DNA of 64,000 nucleotides from Hydra vulgaris (GCF_038396675.1 NC_088932.1:22285001-22349000); one strand, 5' to 3'; counted from the first letter of the stretch, positions 16,901 through 28,601 are shown. A program made the numbers and translations. The notes: generated by a model not told the origin, from the sequence alone.

Positions 16901-17736
16901 TTAAAGCACATTTGTCCATTTTGTAATTTGATCGAATTGATAAATATATATTTTATAAATAAAAAATATAAACTTTACTAGTCTTATCAAGAGATGCATT
17001 TATTCTTTCTATTCTTATTTTTCTTTTTTTGAAAATTTCAAAGTTTCTTCTAAAGGCTAGCAAAAAACAAACAAACAACCTATTAACCTATAAAACAAAA
17101 TAAACAACTCTTACCTTATTATATATAACTATGAATAAATGTAAAACTTTTTAAATATTCAGTATTTAGAAATGATTTTACTCTCTCTATATATATTGGA
17201 AAATTGTATGGGGGTGTACTATATGTTATATTTATTGTTAACAAAACAATTAACGCAGGATATTTGGCTTTAATAGAACGGTTAAAGGCAAATCATTTTC
17301 CTCAGGGGTGGAAGATGAGAAAGCTAGCCTAGGAGTAAAATTTAAGAAGAGTGGAAGGTTAGAAAGAAGAGACGGTAGAACAGTCAATAGTCTAAAGAAG
17401 AAGAATGGACATTTCAATTTAATACGTTAAAAAGTTTAAAGTATATTTAAAGATGTACAGTTGTTAAAAATAAATATATTTTCTAGTAAAAAAAAAATTT
17501 TTAACTTCTGTTTAGAGGAACTATAAGTTCAATTAACAGAAAAACCAATACTCGGTATAACTATTTTATTCCATAGATACAGACCACTGCAACAAATGAA
17601 AAATATTGATTCGATTTCTTTTTTTTTATTTTATATATATATTACGCCGTTTGACAATAATTACAATAACTAAGTAAATAAATGAAAATCTACATGACAG
17701 GAGCAAAAAGAAGACTATAGTTGTCTTATCACTAAG
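13920..17736. other. Long AT-rich stretch without a supportable gene
   Basis: Contains a hairpin at 14865-14912, a pyrimidine-rich TTCTTATCTCA repeat at about 15250-15320 and A-runs near 16710-16730. The short frames at 15412-15612 and 15671-15862 have no recognisable domain and ordinary AT-rich composition; I do not call them genes. Confidence 0.5.
14865..14912. repeat. Perfect hairpin with A/T-run stem base
   Basis: gaaactcatag - ttta - ctatgagtttc, extended outward by a run of A on the left and T on the right, giving arms of about 22 nt. It looks like a cruciform-forming site or the core of a foldback element. Confidence 0.6.
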
Positions 17737-20700
17737 AGGTCATCCATAAATGATGTCAGTGTTTTTTCTCAATTTTTCGACTCTCCCTCCCCCTTTGTCA
17801 AACTCTGTCAATTTTTGGCCAACCCCCCGTTATATATGATGTCAGTGTTTGTGTACTCCCCCCCTAAAAAACAATAAAAATGCTTAAAAACCATTGATTT
17901 TTTTTCTGACTAAATTATACATTTATATAATAGTAGATCTCATCAAATTATATCATATAATAGTTGATATCTCATTAAATAATCAACTAAGCAAATAGTA
18001 TTATATATCTTTAATATAATCTTCCCATGGGTTGTTGAAGTGATCATCGATTGAAACAATAGGTAGTGAATGCTCTACGCGCTCTAAAAAGATATCGTAT
18101 TCTTGAGGTACAATCAAATTCGTTGCGTCAAGTTCATTTTCATTTAACCACTCAGTGGTTTCCGAACTCTTCTGCAAGGCAATAACTGCCAAAAATTCTG
18201 TCTGACGCTTGGCAGCGATACAAACAGGTTGGAAATTTTTGATTAGAGGGAGTGTTATAGCAGAAGAATTGATAGAAGCGTGCTTTTTCAACATAGCTTG
18301 AGAGACAAAGTAAATATTGCACTTTTTACAGATTCTATCAGCTAGGCTAGACTGAATTGATGAACAAAACGCATCATACGAAAATATTGGAAATCCTTTG
18401 GCAGGACGAGGAAGAATACTTTCAATGTTTGATGCGATGAGCATAAAGACGGATGATGGAAACAATTCTTTTGCTTCTTCTGAGACATCTACTGTTTTAA
18501 GCCAGTCTCTTGTTTTGTTGACAGGGATAGGTGGCGGAAGAAATCTTGCTCTAATTAGAGTAAAGTAAGAGCTTCTAATAGTCCGACAACAAGAACGATT
18601 TTCACATTTCACAATTTGAGTTAAATATTGACTTGTACGAAGATGATCGGCAATCCAACGTTGATCTTGTAATAAAAGGCTCCTTGACTCTAGCTCTGAT
18701 TTGTCTGGATCAATAGACTCTGCAATGGTTGGATAACCGTCAATTTGTAGATCAGACCAAATTTCAGCCAAAGCCTGTCCAGCAAAACCAAAGTTCTGTT
18801 TTTCTAAATTTTCATCTATTGTCCTGGCTGATTTAAAAAGATATGTTGATTATTACAGGTTAAAAATTATATAAATATTTTTACAAATTAACTTTTGTCA
18901 ATGTAACTACCTTGAGAATCAAGATGAGTTCCGTAATGTTCGTGCGGAAAAATCACCCCAGATAATTCTTTACTTAGAGGTGCCATTCGTCGCTCAGCTC
19001 TGTTTCATGCACTGCGGCCTGGAGCGTTCGTTATGATGAAAAGAGTGTCAAGGTTATTCTTCAAGAAATGGTGAATCCCGATTTCAATTACTTTCTGGTA
19101 TCTGGGATTTTTGTTGGGTCCTCCATCGACGCTAAACACAACGATAGGCTTAACCGTATTAGTTTGAGGATCTCTGGTAATAGAGTCGAATTCTTTGATA
19201 TCCAAGAGCCGCTGAAAGTCTAATCCATGAGCGAAGGCGGTCGAGGATGCGTGTTTTCTTGATCGAACAGCAATGTAGGTAGGTCCAGAATAAGTAACAG
19301 CATCTGTTTTTCCGAGACCATCTTTTTTGATCGTAGTTCCAGCATATACAGATGGTATAAGCTTGTGTTTAGCAGCCACAAGCAATCGTGGTCCGGGAGA
19401 GTTACCCGGTACTCCAAATGCATCAACAACGGCACCTGCTTTTCGGCTGCTGTGGTTCCAATTGGCACTCTAGCCTTGTCATCTTAGCTAATGAAACACA
19501 CTTCATCTGGCCCTAAAATAGAACAAACTTCTTCCACATATTTCATTAATGAACTGCAAAAGAGTCCGTCAACATGTTTTAAATGAGATTCATTCTGAGG
19601 AATGATCAATCTAACAGGGACTGTTTTGACGTGCCTTTTGCCATCTAATGTTCCGTAACTTCTCGGAAGTAGACGAGTATAGAGGGCACTCTTGCTGATT
19701 GCAAATCCAATTTTGTTTATCTCGGATGTCAATTTGTTGAGAGTTTTAATGCTCCACATAACAAAGAAATATATTTGGATATAATTAACTTTTTTACAGA
19801 AAACGGGATTTATTTCGTAAATTATATTCAAATCAAATCTTGAAATTACTTGTTAACATTTCAAGGATATTTACAATAGTGCAAGTACTAATTAAGAGTA
19901 AAATTCTAAAAAATACAAATATTAACAAACATAGCTAAGCTATCATTACCCGAAGAACCTCTGATCGACGTCTTTCATCAGAGGACGAACCATGGAGAGC
20001 ATGGTTCGTCTGCTGATGTCGCCTTCAAAAGAAGAGGTTGATCTACTTCTAATGACGGTCAACCAGGTTTTTTTCTAATTTTTAGTTTTTCTTTGACCTC
20101 TGGATGCTCCAAGCAGATTTCCTCCATTCTAGCTTTTTTCAGTTCTCTAAATTTTCTTCTGCTGAGTTTGATCATCCTTTTTTTTGGCCAGTTCTTTACA
20201 CAGATGAGCTAGTTTCTTCTTGTTCTTTTTCAAATCATCCTCTTTAGCTTCAGCAATGAATCCACTTCTCTTTTTAGTCTTCAGTCCAGCAACTTCACAA
20301 TCTAAAGCTGCAATCTCAGAATTGAGTCGATCTTGAGCCACTGTTCTTGCATTTTTTTGATTTTTCGTGGTCAACAAACTCAAGGTTAATGCACTTTGTT
20401 GATCATCAATAACAGATCGCTCATTGATGGGCTCAACAAACTGTGAGAAATTCTTGTCAAATTCAAGTGGAGTATACGTGGGGGCAGACTGTTTGGAGTA
20501 TTGGCCCAAAATGATAATTGCTTGCTCTTGAACTTTATTGCCTTTTCATTAAATAAATTGATTAAATACATTACTCTTGATTCAAGATCCTTATGCACCA
20601 GTTTCTCTTTTTTTAATGAATTCCAAATACTATGGATTTCTTTCTGGATATTAGCCTTTTTTTTATCGGGAAGAGCATTTCCAAATAAGACCATCAATAA

Positions 20701-21431
20701 GTTAAGTAATGCGATTTTATCCATATTTTAATATTGATTTATTAGTATTGTTTACATCACAATCAGAATAATGATTTTGCTTATCTTCAGCGCAAGTTTT
20801 TTAAAAGAGTTTCCTCAACCCGCGAGGGAGAAATTAGAGTTTCGAATTTTCAATAAACTTCATGTGTTTGCATTGCATCACGTTTTACAATCAACTAGAG
20901 AGCAATTAGAGTTTCGTATTTGAAATAACGACAATTTAATTTCAAAAAATGACAAATTTATGAATTTACGTTTATGAGTTTACTTTGAACCACATTTTAT
21001 AATCCGCTAGGGAGCGAATAACGATTGTGAACTTTATATACAAAGAGTTAATATCTCTAACATAATTTGATTCGCTATCAAATGGTAATATATTAATAAA
21101 ATGATAGTAATTTTTATTTTACGTTAGTAGTTGTTATTTATTTAATGTCTCTGGGAAACTTGTTATACTAATTTATAATATTATATTATAAATAATTTAA
21201 TGCAATATAATATCAATTTCCCTAATATTAGTTTCCCCACAAACAAAACATCATTTCTAAACCATATAGTAGATGTAAATACCGTTAAAATCTGCTCATT
21301 TAAACTAAAAAAATAATTTAAATTGACATCATTTAGGCCTCAACACCCCCTCCCCATTGTCAATTAGTGTCAAACTTTCCGGCACTTCCTCCCCCCACCT
21401 GTATTTATTGACATCATTTATGGATGACCCC
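17737..21431 (-). mobile_element. DNA transposon with GGTCATCCATAAATG inverted ends
   Basis: The left end reads aGGTCATCCATAAATGATG, the right end is its inverse (catcatttatggatgacccc), and the direct repeat TAAG lies outside both ends (17733-17736, 21432-21435), a possible 4-bp target duplication. C-rich subterminal stretches (ccctccccctttgtcaa on the left, caccccctccccattgtcaa on the right) are also mirrored. The 3695-bp interior encodes a multi-exon transposase on the minus strand. I cannot place it in a named superfamily. Confidence 0.85.
18001..20724 (-). pseudogene. Multi-exon DDE-type transposase of the GGTCATCC element
   Basis: Blocks on the minus strand: 20724-20147 (charged, coiled-coil-rich N-terminal part, one frameshift near 20510), about 20130-19940 (linker with a run of Arg/Ser), 19831-19484 (block ending GPDEVCFIS), 19475-18905 (catalytic core with LPDHD, SVDGGPNKNPRY and NAPGRSA motifs, followed by a broken RRMAPLS block), and 18771-18001 (C-terminal part with a Cys2-His2-like CKKCNIYFVSQAMLKKH finger). 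Introns are plausible near 19835-19930 and 18830-18905. Asp of LPDHD, Asp of VDGG and Glu of ERRMAPLS would be the candidate catalytic triad; the Glu falls in the damaged stretch at about 18980-19010. The frame breaks near 19460 and 20510 suggest a decayed copy. I recognise the family as widespread in invertebrate genomes but cannot name it. Confidence 0.75.
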
Positions 21432-21547
21432 TAAGCCCCGTAATATATACCGTACATAGCATAACTTTTAAAAACCGTGTAAGATAATACAAAACCTTTT
21501 AAATATTAAATAAATTTTCTTAAAAATTATATTTTAAATAAAGTAAG

Positions 21548-21550
<3 letters not shown>

Positions 21551-21578
<28 letters not shown>
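21551..21578. repeat. Long poly(A) run
   Basis: An A homopolymer of roughly 28 bases followed closely by T-rich sequence. It may be the tail of a retroposed copy, but no adjacent body was recognised. Confidence 0.5.
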
Positions 21579-21583
<5 letters not shown>

Positions 21584-21667
21584 TTCACCTATTTCTTTTT
21601 TTTTTTTAATTTCATTTTGTTAGATTGAGAAAAATAAAGAAAATAAAATTTAAAAAAAAAGACATAA

Positions 21668-21838
<171 letters not shown>

Positions 21839-22079
21839 TAACAAAAGCAAAAAGATAAAAAGTGACTCCCATATAAATACATGGCAAACAATTACGGGTA
21901 CTTTTTACATAAGATTTCTAGAGTATATGGTATAAACTTTTTTACATCCTCGGTAATAAACAAATGATAAAATTAAATCGTGTAAAAATTTACAATACAA
22001 TTTTTTTTATACGTGTAAATGTAAAACTAATAAATATATTCATAATTATATAAATCAAATCATAAGAGTACTCTTATTT

Positions 22080-23340
22080 AACGCCTTAGAAGAAATTTAA
22101 TTCTTTGTCGTTTAGTAGAAGAGTTTGCCTAAGTTTTATTTTAAATTGGTTAAGCGAAGAGAATGCCTTAAAATCATCATTATAAAGTGTATTCCATAAT
22201 TTAGGTCCTCGATTTGTAATTCAGTATTTAGTGGCTGAATAATAGGTTTTGGATTGACTAAAGTTATTTTTTGAGAATCTTGTGCTGTATATATGATTTA
22301 TTTTTTTAAATATTGAGTAAAATAAAGGTGGTGCCGTTTTTTTATCAAGTTTAAACATAATTATAAGAATTTGATAAAGATTGATTTTGAAAACATTTAA
22401 TATATTGAGTTTACTAAAAAGTATTTTTGCATGGCAGAGTTGACCTTCATTTGTAATAATTCTAATAGCATGTTTTTGTTTGCAAAGAAGTTTATTTCTT
22501 TTTGTAACGTTGGTGCTGCTCCAATCAATATTTGCATAGTTTAGGTAACAATGTATAAATGAAAAGTACATGTATTTCAAATTTTAAACAAGATTAGTTT
22601 AAAAACTGTTTAGCTTCATACAGTATAACAACATTTTTTTGAAATTTTATTTTCAATTACATTTATATGTTCTCTCCAATTAATATTTTCATCTAGAATT
22701 ACGCCCAAGAATTTTAACGATTTTTCCCTTTCTATTATATTATTATCAATAAAAAGATTTTTCCTTTTCTATTATATTATTATCAATAAATTCGTTCTAG
22801 AATTTTTGAAAAACATATGAGAATTGAGATCGGCCTATAATTAGTAACGTTATAAGGATCACCTGATTTTAAAATTGGGACAAATCTAGCGATTTTTAAC
22901 TTTTCCGGAAAAACTCCCTCTTTTAAAGATAAATTAAATATATAGAAGAGTGATATTGTAATGAGTTGCATTAAATTTATAATGATGCTACTAATTATAT
23001 TGTCAACTCCTATACTTTATTTGGGCTTGATTAAAGTAACTGCGACTAATAATTCTTCTTCAGTAATTTTTTCATTAGACATAATATTAGTGTTATTAGA
23101 AACCAAGTATGCATCAAAGCTGGTTTGTGAGGATTCTATTTTTGATGCTAATGAAGGAACTGCATTTACAAAAAATTCATGGAGTGTTTCAGCCACTAGT
23201 TGTTTCTTTAAAACGTAGTTATAATTAAATTTGAGTAATTTTGGAATAGTATTTCTGTCAGAATTATTTTTACCAATGACTTCCTTAATAATACGCCAAG
23301 TACTTTGAGGATCATTTTTTTGAGTGCTTTTTTAATTGAT
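22080..23340 (-). pseudogene. Non-LTR retrotransposon (CR1/Jockey-like) ORF2 relic with core deletion
   Basis: Read on the minus strand, the 5' block (about 23330-22785) holds a pre-RT segment and the entry of the reverse transcriptase, with FPEKLKIARFVPILKSGD and NYRPISIL (RT motif 1-2 region). The text then jumps at 22795-22740 directly to a distal RT segment, SLKFLGVILDENINWREHI (about 22720-22660), and on to the C-terminal helical region in 22580-22221. The motifs that carry the catalytic aspartates (FxDLSKAFD, xADD) are missing, so the copy has lost the central RT. A direct repeat marks the deletion junction. Several stop codons are present as well. Same broad family as the LINE at 44449-46850. 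Confidence 0.82.
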
Positions 23341-23649
23341 TGGGGGCCGTATTCTCATCTCTCCGTTAAGCTTAACGGAGCGTTAGTCAAAAATTTCCTT
23401 TAAATTACATTAATAAAAAATTTATTTAAAATTATAATTTTTTAAACATAAACGTTTTAATTTGGTATAAGTTTTATTTAAAAAAAACTATGTTAAAATT
23501 GCAATATAGTTTTCGTTTTTTAATTTTCATAGCGTGTAACTAGTTTTATCCAAATATATCCAGGCTAATTTTTTTATATATTATAACCACAACAATAAGG
23601 TGTCTAAATATAAAAATATGGCTGCCCGCTTCTGCCAATTTCATTTATA
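23341..23649. mobile_element. Possible MITE end with perfect CTCCGTTAAGCTTAACGGAG palindrome
   Basis: The LINE homology stops and a GC-richer GGGGGCCGTATTCTCATC begins, followed by a perfect 20-base palindrome and then AT-rich DNA. Such GGGCCGTATTC ends are common in PIF/Harbinger-type MITEs as I recall them, but I could not find the partner end, so the class is open. Confidence 0.35.
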
Positions 23650-25858
23650 TTTAATTTTTTTCAGACCGAGTGTATTCTATTACAAAATTGGAGTTATTTG
23701 AAGAATGGCAAAAACATACAAAGGAAGAACAAAATTCTCTTTTGAGTGACTTTATTTTGAAAGACTATACTACAGAAGGTGTTACTACTAGTAAGGTGTT
23801 ACTACTAGTAATACAAGTAATAAAAAAATACAATTAAAAATGACAAGCATATCCGCTAAATTTGCGCAAAAGTGGAATACAGTCAATAAAAATTTGGATC
23901 GTTTTTTAAATAAAAATAAAAGTTGGTTAAAGGGAAATAATTTAGAGTTTAAAATAAATTTTCATCGGTCCTTTGTTTCCACAACATCTGAAGGAAGTTA
24001 GCCTCAAGGTCGGCCAAAGAAAAACTTTAAAGACTTATCTTTAAAAACCAAAAGACGTAGAATTGATTTATGACTTATTGCAATCGCGTAGTACCAATGA
24101 ATTAACAATAGCTGCTGAAATAGCACATCGTTTGTCGGGTCAAAGAAACGTAGCTTCTTTTATTAGAAAAAGTACAAAAACCTTATAGCGAAGAAAATCT
24201 ACTAATGTGATTTGTGGTAGCCGGCAGTTGAGTAGCAATAAGTTACTTGCTTATTATGTAGATTCCAAGTGTTCTAGTCACACTTATAAATAAATAAGAA
24301 AGTCAATGAAAGCAGGGCATGAAGTGTTTCCGTCTTATTATAATTTATGTAAATCCAAAAGGTTGTGTTACCCCAGAAGAATTTTTTTCTATCTTAGAAA
24401 CACGAACTCAAATTAAACTTCAAGCCATATTGAATAAAACAACTAAACGTTTAATTGAAACACTAAGTCAATTTCCCAAAAATGCATCCTCTAATTTGTC
24501 GCTTACATTAAAAGGCAAATGGGGATGTGACCTATAAACAAAGATTTGAGAACTCCAATGCTAATGATGAGTTTCTGTTTGTGTTTGCGTTTGTCCCATT
24601 GAGATTGAGTAATGACTTTAATACTGTTTATTGGCAAAATCCTCGGCCATCGTCAACACTTTATTGCTGACCAATTAAATTTATATTTTCAAAAGAAACA
24701 CCAGAATTTACTGTAATAGAAACTGAAGAAGTTTTAAGAGAAATATCTGAACTTTTTTCAACACTATGTAGGGGAGAGTGGGGTATTGGCGAACACCTAA
24801 GCGGGAATGTGAATTAAAGACACCAGTTATACAAAATTGATCATATTTATTGCTTATCAATTAGTTTAACTACTCAGTCACAAACCCTCAAAAGCAATTT
24901 TTAAAAATCTTATTATAAAAATAAAAATTTAAGGCAAAAATAAAACTCTTGGTGTTCGGAATTACCCTACCTACGTGGGGTAATTCCGAACACATCGGGG
25001 GGCAATCACAAACACTGTTGCGTAATAATGAATAAAATGCTAATTGGAATAACTAAGTCTAAAAATTATATTATGCAACAACAACAACAAAATAGGAGTG
25101 GCTTTATTGCCATAGAAGCTCCAACAGAGTGTTACTCAAGAAAAAAGTTGCATAAAATTATCAGAAAAAGTTAAAATCAAATCATAATAAACAACATCCG
25201 CAGCTTCATTACACTACTGCACGTCTGGAACTGAGCATAGTATCCCTTCTCAGCAGGTAAAAAAAAATTGTCGAATTTATTTTTTTACAATGCTGTTTTG
25301 ACCATGTTCGGAGTTACCCCGCGTTCGCCATTACCCCACTCTCCCCTACTGTTGGTGAATTTAAATTTATTGCGAAACACAAACTGCTACAATCTGGCAG
25401 ACGGAAAAATGTTATATTTGTGGTGCTACTCAAAAAATAATGAATGGTAAATTAAAAGGTATGGTTTATAAAAAAGAAAATTACAATTTTGGTCTGTCTA
25501 CCTTGCATGCTTGGATACATTGTTTGAATGCTTGCTACACATTAACTACCGTTTAAACATTAAAAATTGGCAAGCTAGAGGCAACTTATTGTGGATAGAC
25601 GAGACCTGATTATGGCAATACAAATGATGGCAACACAGCTCGCAGGTTTTTTTAAATCCAGAAAAGAGCAGAGAGGATACAGGATTAAACGTCGAATTAA
25701 TTAAAAAATTTAGTGTTTTATCAAGAAAGCTATCTTCTGGCCATGACATTGATTGTTTCAAATTTTAAAAACTTTGTTCTGAAACAAGGACTTTATATTT
25801 ACATTAATATTTGTGGTGTTACATGCCTGCTAGAGTACATAAAATTTTAATGCATACA
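23650..25858 (+). pseudogene. RAG1/Transib-like transposase relic
   Basis: Pieces in three frames follow one protein order: an N-terminal basic region with QGRPKKNFKDLS (about 24005), the segment GHEVFPSYYNL and CVTPEEFF (24319-24400), KLQAILNKTTKRLIETL, LTLKGKWGCD (ending 24531; Asp at the place of the first catalytic residue), YWQNPRPSSTLYC (about 24640), a C-x2-C zinc motif CYICGATQK (about 25413), FGLSTLHAWIHCL (about 25490), NTNDGNTARRFF (about 25620) and MPARVHKILMHT (about 25830). The order and motifs parallel the RAG1 core (Pro-x-Pro-x-Ser, CxxC before the helical region, GN-x-ARK, HK-x-L) as I recall it. The third catalytic residue lies beyond the truncation at about 25858. Multiple stops and frameshifts; a MITE is inserted at 24771-25346. 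Confidence 0.6.
24771..25346. mobile_element. 576-bp TA-flanked MITE (GGGGAGAGTGGGGTA ends)
   Basis: Inverted ends GGGGAGAGTGGGGTATTGGC and (inverse) GGGGAGAGTGGGGTAATGGC extend about 26 bp. TA lies on both sides (24769-24770, 25347-25348). Removing the element and one TA restores a continuous reading frame of the RAG1-like relic across the site (..LFST then VGEFKF..), an independent check on the boundaries. No coding capacity. An internal ggtgttcggaattacccta / taattccgaacacat pair forms a second, nested inverted repeat. Confidence 0.88.
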
Positions 25859-26036
25859 CGACTCTAAGAGGGGTTTTCCCCCTATTCTCCGCAAAAAAAT
25901 ATTTAAGTTATTAAAACCAAGTTAATAATAACAAAACAACAAAACATTATTTATTTCAACCTTTCATGACTAAAACAATGGAATTCTTGAACAAAATATT
26001 TTTGTCCAGCTAGATTGTATGAAACGATTCATTGTG

Positions 26037-26288
26037 GGCCGGGTGAATAAAAAAAATGCAATTGCTTTTATTCATTGTTTTTGGAGTAATTGTTCAGCTA
26101 TATTTTAACAAAATTTTTAGCAAACTCCCTCAAATTTTTATTCACGTAAAACTAAGCAAATTACTTCAAAAACGCTAAGTTCAGCTTTACACAAATAAAA
26201 GTTTGACCAAAATTCCTGAAGTTTTTACTCACGTAAAGCTGACCAATTACTGATTAAAAGCAATTGCTTTTTTTTTATTCACCCAACC
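26037..26288. mobile_element. MITE with GGCCGGGTGAATAAAAAAA ends, copy 1
   Basis: Inverted ends GGCCGGGTGAATAAAAAA and (inverse) GGTTGGGTGAATAAAAAA. The left end continues to gcaattgctttta and the right end to its inverse. Inside are short repeats of ttttactcacgtaaagctga in both orientations. A second copy is at 63068-63302. No coding frame. Confidence 0.82.
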
Positions 26289-26299
26289 TAATAACTACT

Positions 26300-26930
26300 C
26301 AGTTTACAGAATTCCTTTCTCGAAAAGTCAATACTTTTGGCTGTTACTTAGAAATTTTGATAGTGTGGTTAATTGAAAACTTTTAAGTGGTGTTTTAAGA
26401 TATTTTTAGTAATTTAATAAAACGTTATGTTTTATTTACAATTTTATACAATAAAGAACGGTAATAATAATAATCCTCAAGAGAAAAATGTTTCTAAATC
26501 ACATATAAACTATACTTGTCTAAATAACGTTACCAAAAGCATTGCGTTTTTGTTCGCCAGAGTTTCAACAGATCAAAACAGCCATCCTTTTTTTTAAAAT
26601 CACAGTTTTAAACTAGATAGAAATTTAAATGCACCATCATTATTATTATACCATTTTCGCGACTTTGTCTTTATTCGGGTACTAAACGTCAACATAGAAC
26701 ATAATACTAAATTAGGCTACTAAACGTCAACATACAATTAAAATACTAAAACTAAGATTTTGAACGATAAAAGTTTATTGTTTTACATAACAGTGTGAAT
26801 AATGTTTAAGGTATATTTGAACTATTTGAATAATTGAAGTAGTTTTAAAGTACAATTATTTTTTTCCTTTAATTTTATTGATAAAAGGTTTGTTTATGTT
26901 AAAACTATTTTCCGTTTATAATTCGAGTAT
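26300..26930. other. Spacer downstream of a TMEM175-like gene
   Basis: AT-rich. It holds the short direct repeat gctactaaacgtcaacata (ctaaacgtcaacatag near 26683, ctaaacgtcaacatac near 26722). No gene seen. Confidence 0.4.
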
Positions 26931-26936
26931 TCTTTT

Positions 26937-28595
26937 TCAAAAGTTGCAAACGTTATTGTTTTCTATGACGTGACTAATGTCGTGTTCAGTGACGTAACTA
27001 TTAGGTTGTGAAAAAGCATTATGACGCAAATCTTTATTTGGGTTGGTCGATTCTACAACCTTTTTTTTTGTAAACAACATTCGACGTAAGCAGGTTTTTT
27101 TGAAATATGATGCAGTCACTCCAACTTGATTCATAAGAACTACCTTTGAAATAAAAAATGAACAGGGCGCAGCAATAAATGTTATGCACAACACATATGG
27201 TGCTGCATTTGAGGGTCCTAAACTCCCAAAAATGCAAACCAATGACCAGAAAGGTATGTTTAAGGATTTAGTAAAAGAGTATTGATGTTGACGTTTATTT
27301 TTTTTATAGTGTGTTGCAGAAGCCCATTTATGGAAGTATTTGGCTCCAGTAAGCATTCCATACAAAAAAATAAAGAAATTTGCAAGACTTGAAACAAACA
27401 CAATTGTCGCAGCAAAGCGAATTGCAATAATAGAGTCATAATTACCTTTTGCAGCAAAACGTAATAACATGTTACCAGCAAGAGGGCAAAGACAACTAAA
27501 CGAGAGGAATATTTTTTGAAAGTACAATAAAATGGAGTTAACCGTCTTAATTAAATGTAAGACAGCATGGTTGATGTACCACAAAGCAGAAACAAGGCAG
27601 AATGTGGCAAGAAACGCCAGAAACTTAGGACTCATATGTTTTAACTCGTAGTTAAGACCGTGTTCATTAACACTATCTGGCTCGGGAAAGTCATCCACAG
27701 TAATATCAAGTACAAGAATACACGCAATTATGGCGATAGCTGCGTCACTCATAACCTCAACGCGTTCTTTTAAAATATTGCCTTTTGCATAATATTCTAA
27801 AAATAAATCTTTTTCCGTTTTATTGAACTTTTTAATTCGACGACAAATAAACCAATAAAGTTTGCGAATTGTTGGCATAAAAATCAATAAAGCAATAAAA
27901 GCCCATGATACTCCATAATGAACCAAACAAAAAGCGCCAGCAATTGCTAGTAACAACAAACTGATTAATGGTCTGATAACCATTACAAGTAATAATTCTT
28001 TGAGGTCAGTCTTTTTCCAATTTTTTAAAGCAGTATTTAAAAGATTTGGCGAATGCGTTGCATATAAAACTATTCCAATATCTATTATTTGAAGGATTCC
28101 TAAAATAGTACATGTTGTAAAAACTGTAACTTTTTCATGAGGGTAATGTCCTTGTAACGCCAATGAAAATGGAAGAATTGTGGTGGCTAACAATTCAAAT
28201 ATAATTAACGATAAAACAAAATCGTCAACACGCTTAACAACAATTGCTCGAATATTTGTGTTTTCCCATACTGTTAAAACAATTAAAAATCCCAAAAAAA
28301 ACTCAATTAGCTCATGGTAAGTTGCACTAACAAAGTCAGAAAGAGATTGGTCAACACTAAGTTTTTTTAAATTTCTAATTGGTATTACAAGAAATGTTGC
28401 ACAAGTTGCTGTAACTGCGTCAGAATAAGCAAGCATTCGGTTTGAAGAAGTAATATCCCCTCTATGATAGTCTTCTGGTAACGTTTCATCTTTACGTTCA
28501 TCGAAGCAATGTTCTTCCAGATAAACAATCTTATTCTTATTCGAAAAGTTTCCATCAGGGTAAACTTCTTTTTTATCTTCTTTTTTCAGTTTCAT
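26937..28595 (-). CDS. TMEM175-like (DUF1211) two-repeat ion channel, 552 aa
   Basis: A single uninterrupted frame with two homologous six-helix repeats, the architecture of animal TMEM175, an endosomal/lysosomal K+ (and proton) channel. Repeat 1 begins with R53-MLAYSDA and contains FELLATTILPFSLALQGHYP-type TM4 sequence; repeat 2 begins R278-VEVMSDAAIAI. These replace the family's R-x3-FSD signature by YSD and MSD. Counting five residues after the Asp, where I recall the vertebrate gating isoleucines (I46, I271), gives Thr64 in repeat 1 and Ile289 in repeat 2. The N-terminal 45 residues are hydrophilic, as is the C-tail after about residue 475. The first in-frame ATG after a possible splice acceptor (28602-28603) was taken as start. 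Intact, same strand as its three paralogs. K+ selectivity and location are inferred from the family only. Confidence 0.88.
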   Translation of the reverse strand: MKLKKEDKKEVYPDGNFSNKNKIVYLEEHCFDERKDETLPEDYHRGDITSSNRMLAYSDAVTATCATFLVIPIRNLKKLSVDQSLSDFVSATYHELIEFFLGFLIVLTVWENTNIRAIVVKRVDDFVLSLIIFELLATTILPFSLALQGHYPHEKVTVFTTCTILGILQIIDIGIVLYATHSPNLLNTALKNWKKTDLKELLLVMVIRPLISLLLLAIAGAFCLVHYGVSWAFIALLIFMPTIRKLYWFICRRIKKFNKTEKDLFLEYYAKGNILKERVEVMSDAAIAIIACILVLDITVDDFPEPDSVNEHGLNYELKHMSPKFLAFLATFCLVSALWYINHAVLHLIKTVNSILLYFQKIFLSFSCLCPLAGNMLLRFAAKGNYDSIIAIRFAATIVFVSSLANFFIFLYGMLTGAKYFHKWASATHYKKNKRQHQYSFTKSLNIPFWSLVCIFGSLGPSNAAPYVLCITFIAAPCSFFISKVVLMNQVGVTASYFKKTCLRRMLFTKKKVVESTNPNKDLRHNAFSQPNSYVTEHDISHVIENNNVCNF

Positions 28596-28601
28596 TTTAT
28601 T

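Noticed and set aside
23341-23400. Left end of the RAG1-like element
   Set aside because: The GGGGGCCGTATTC end does not resemble CACWATG-type ends and no inverse copy follows the relic.
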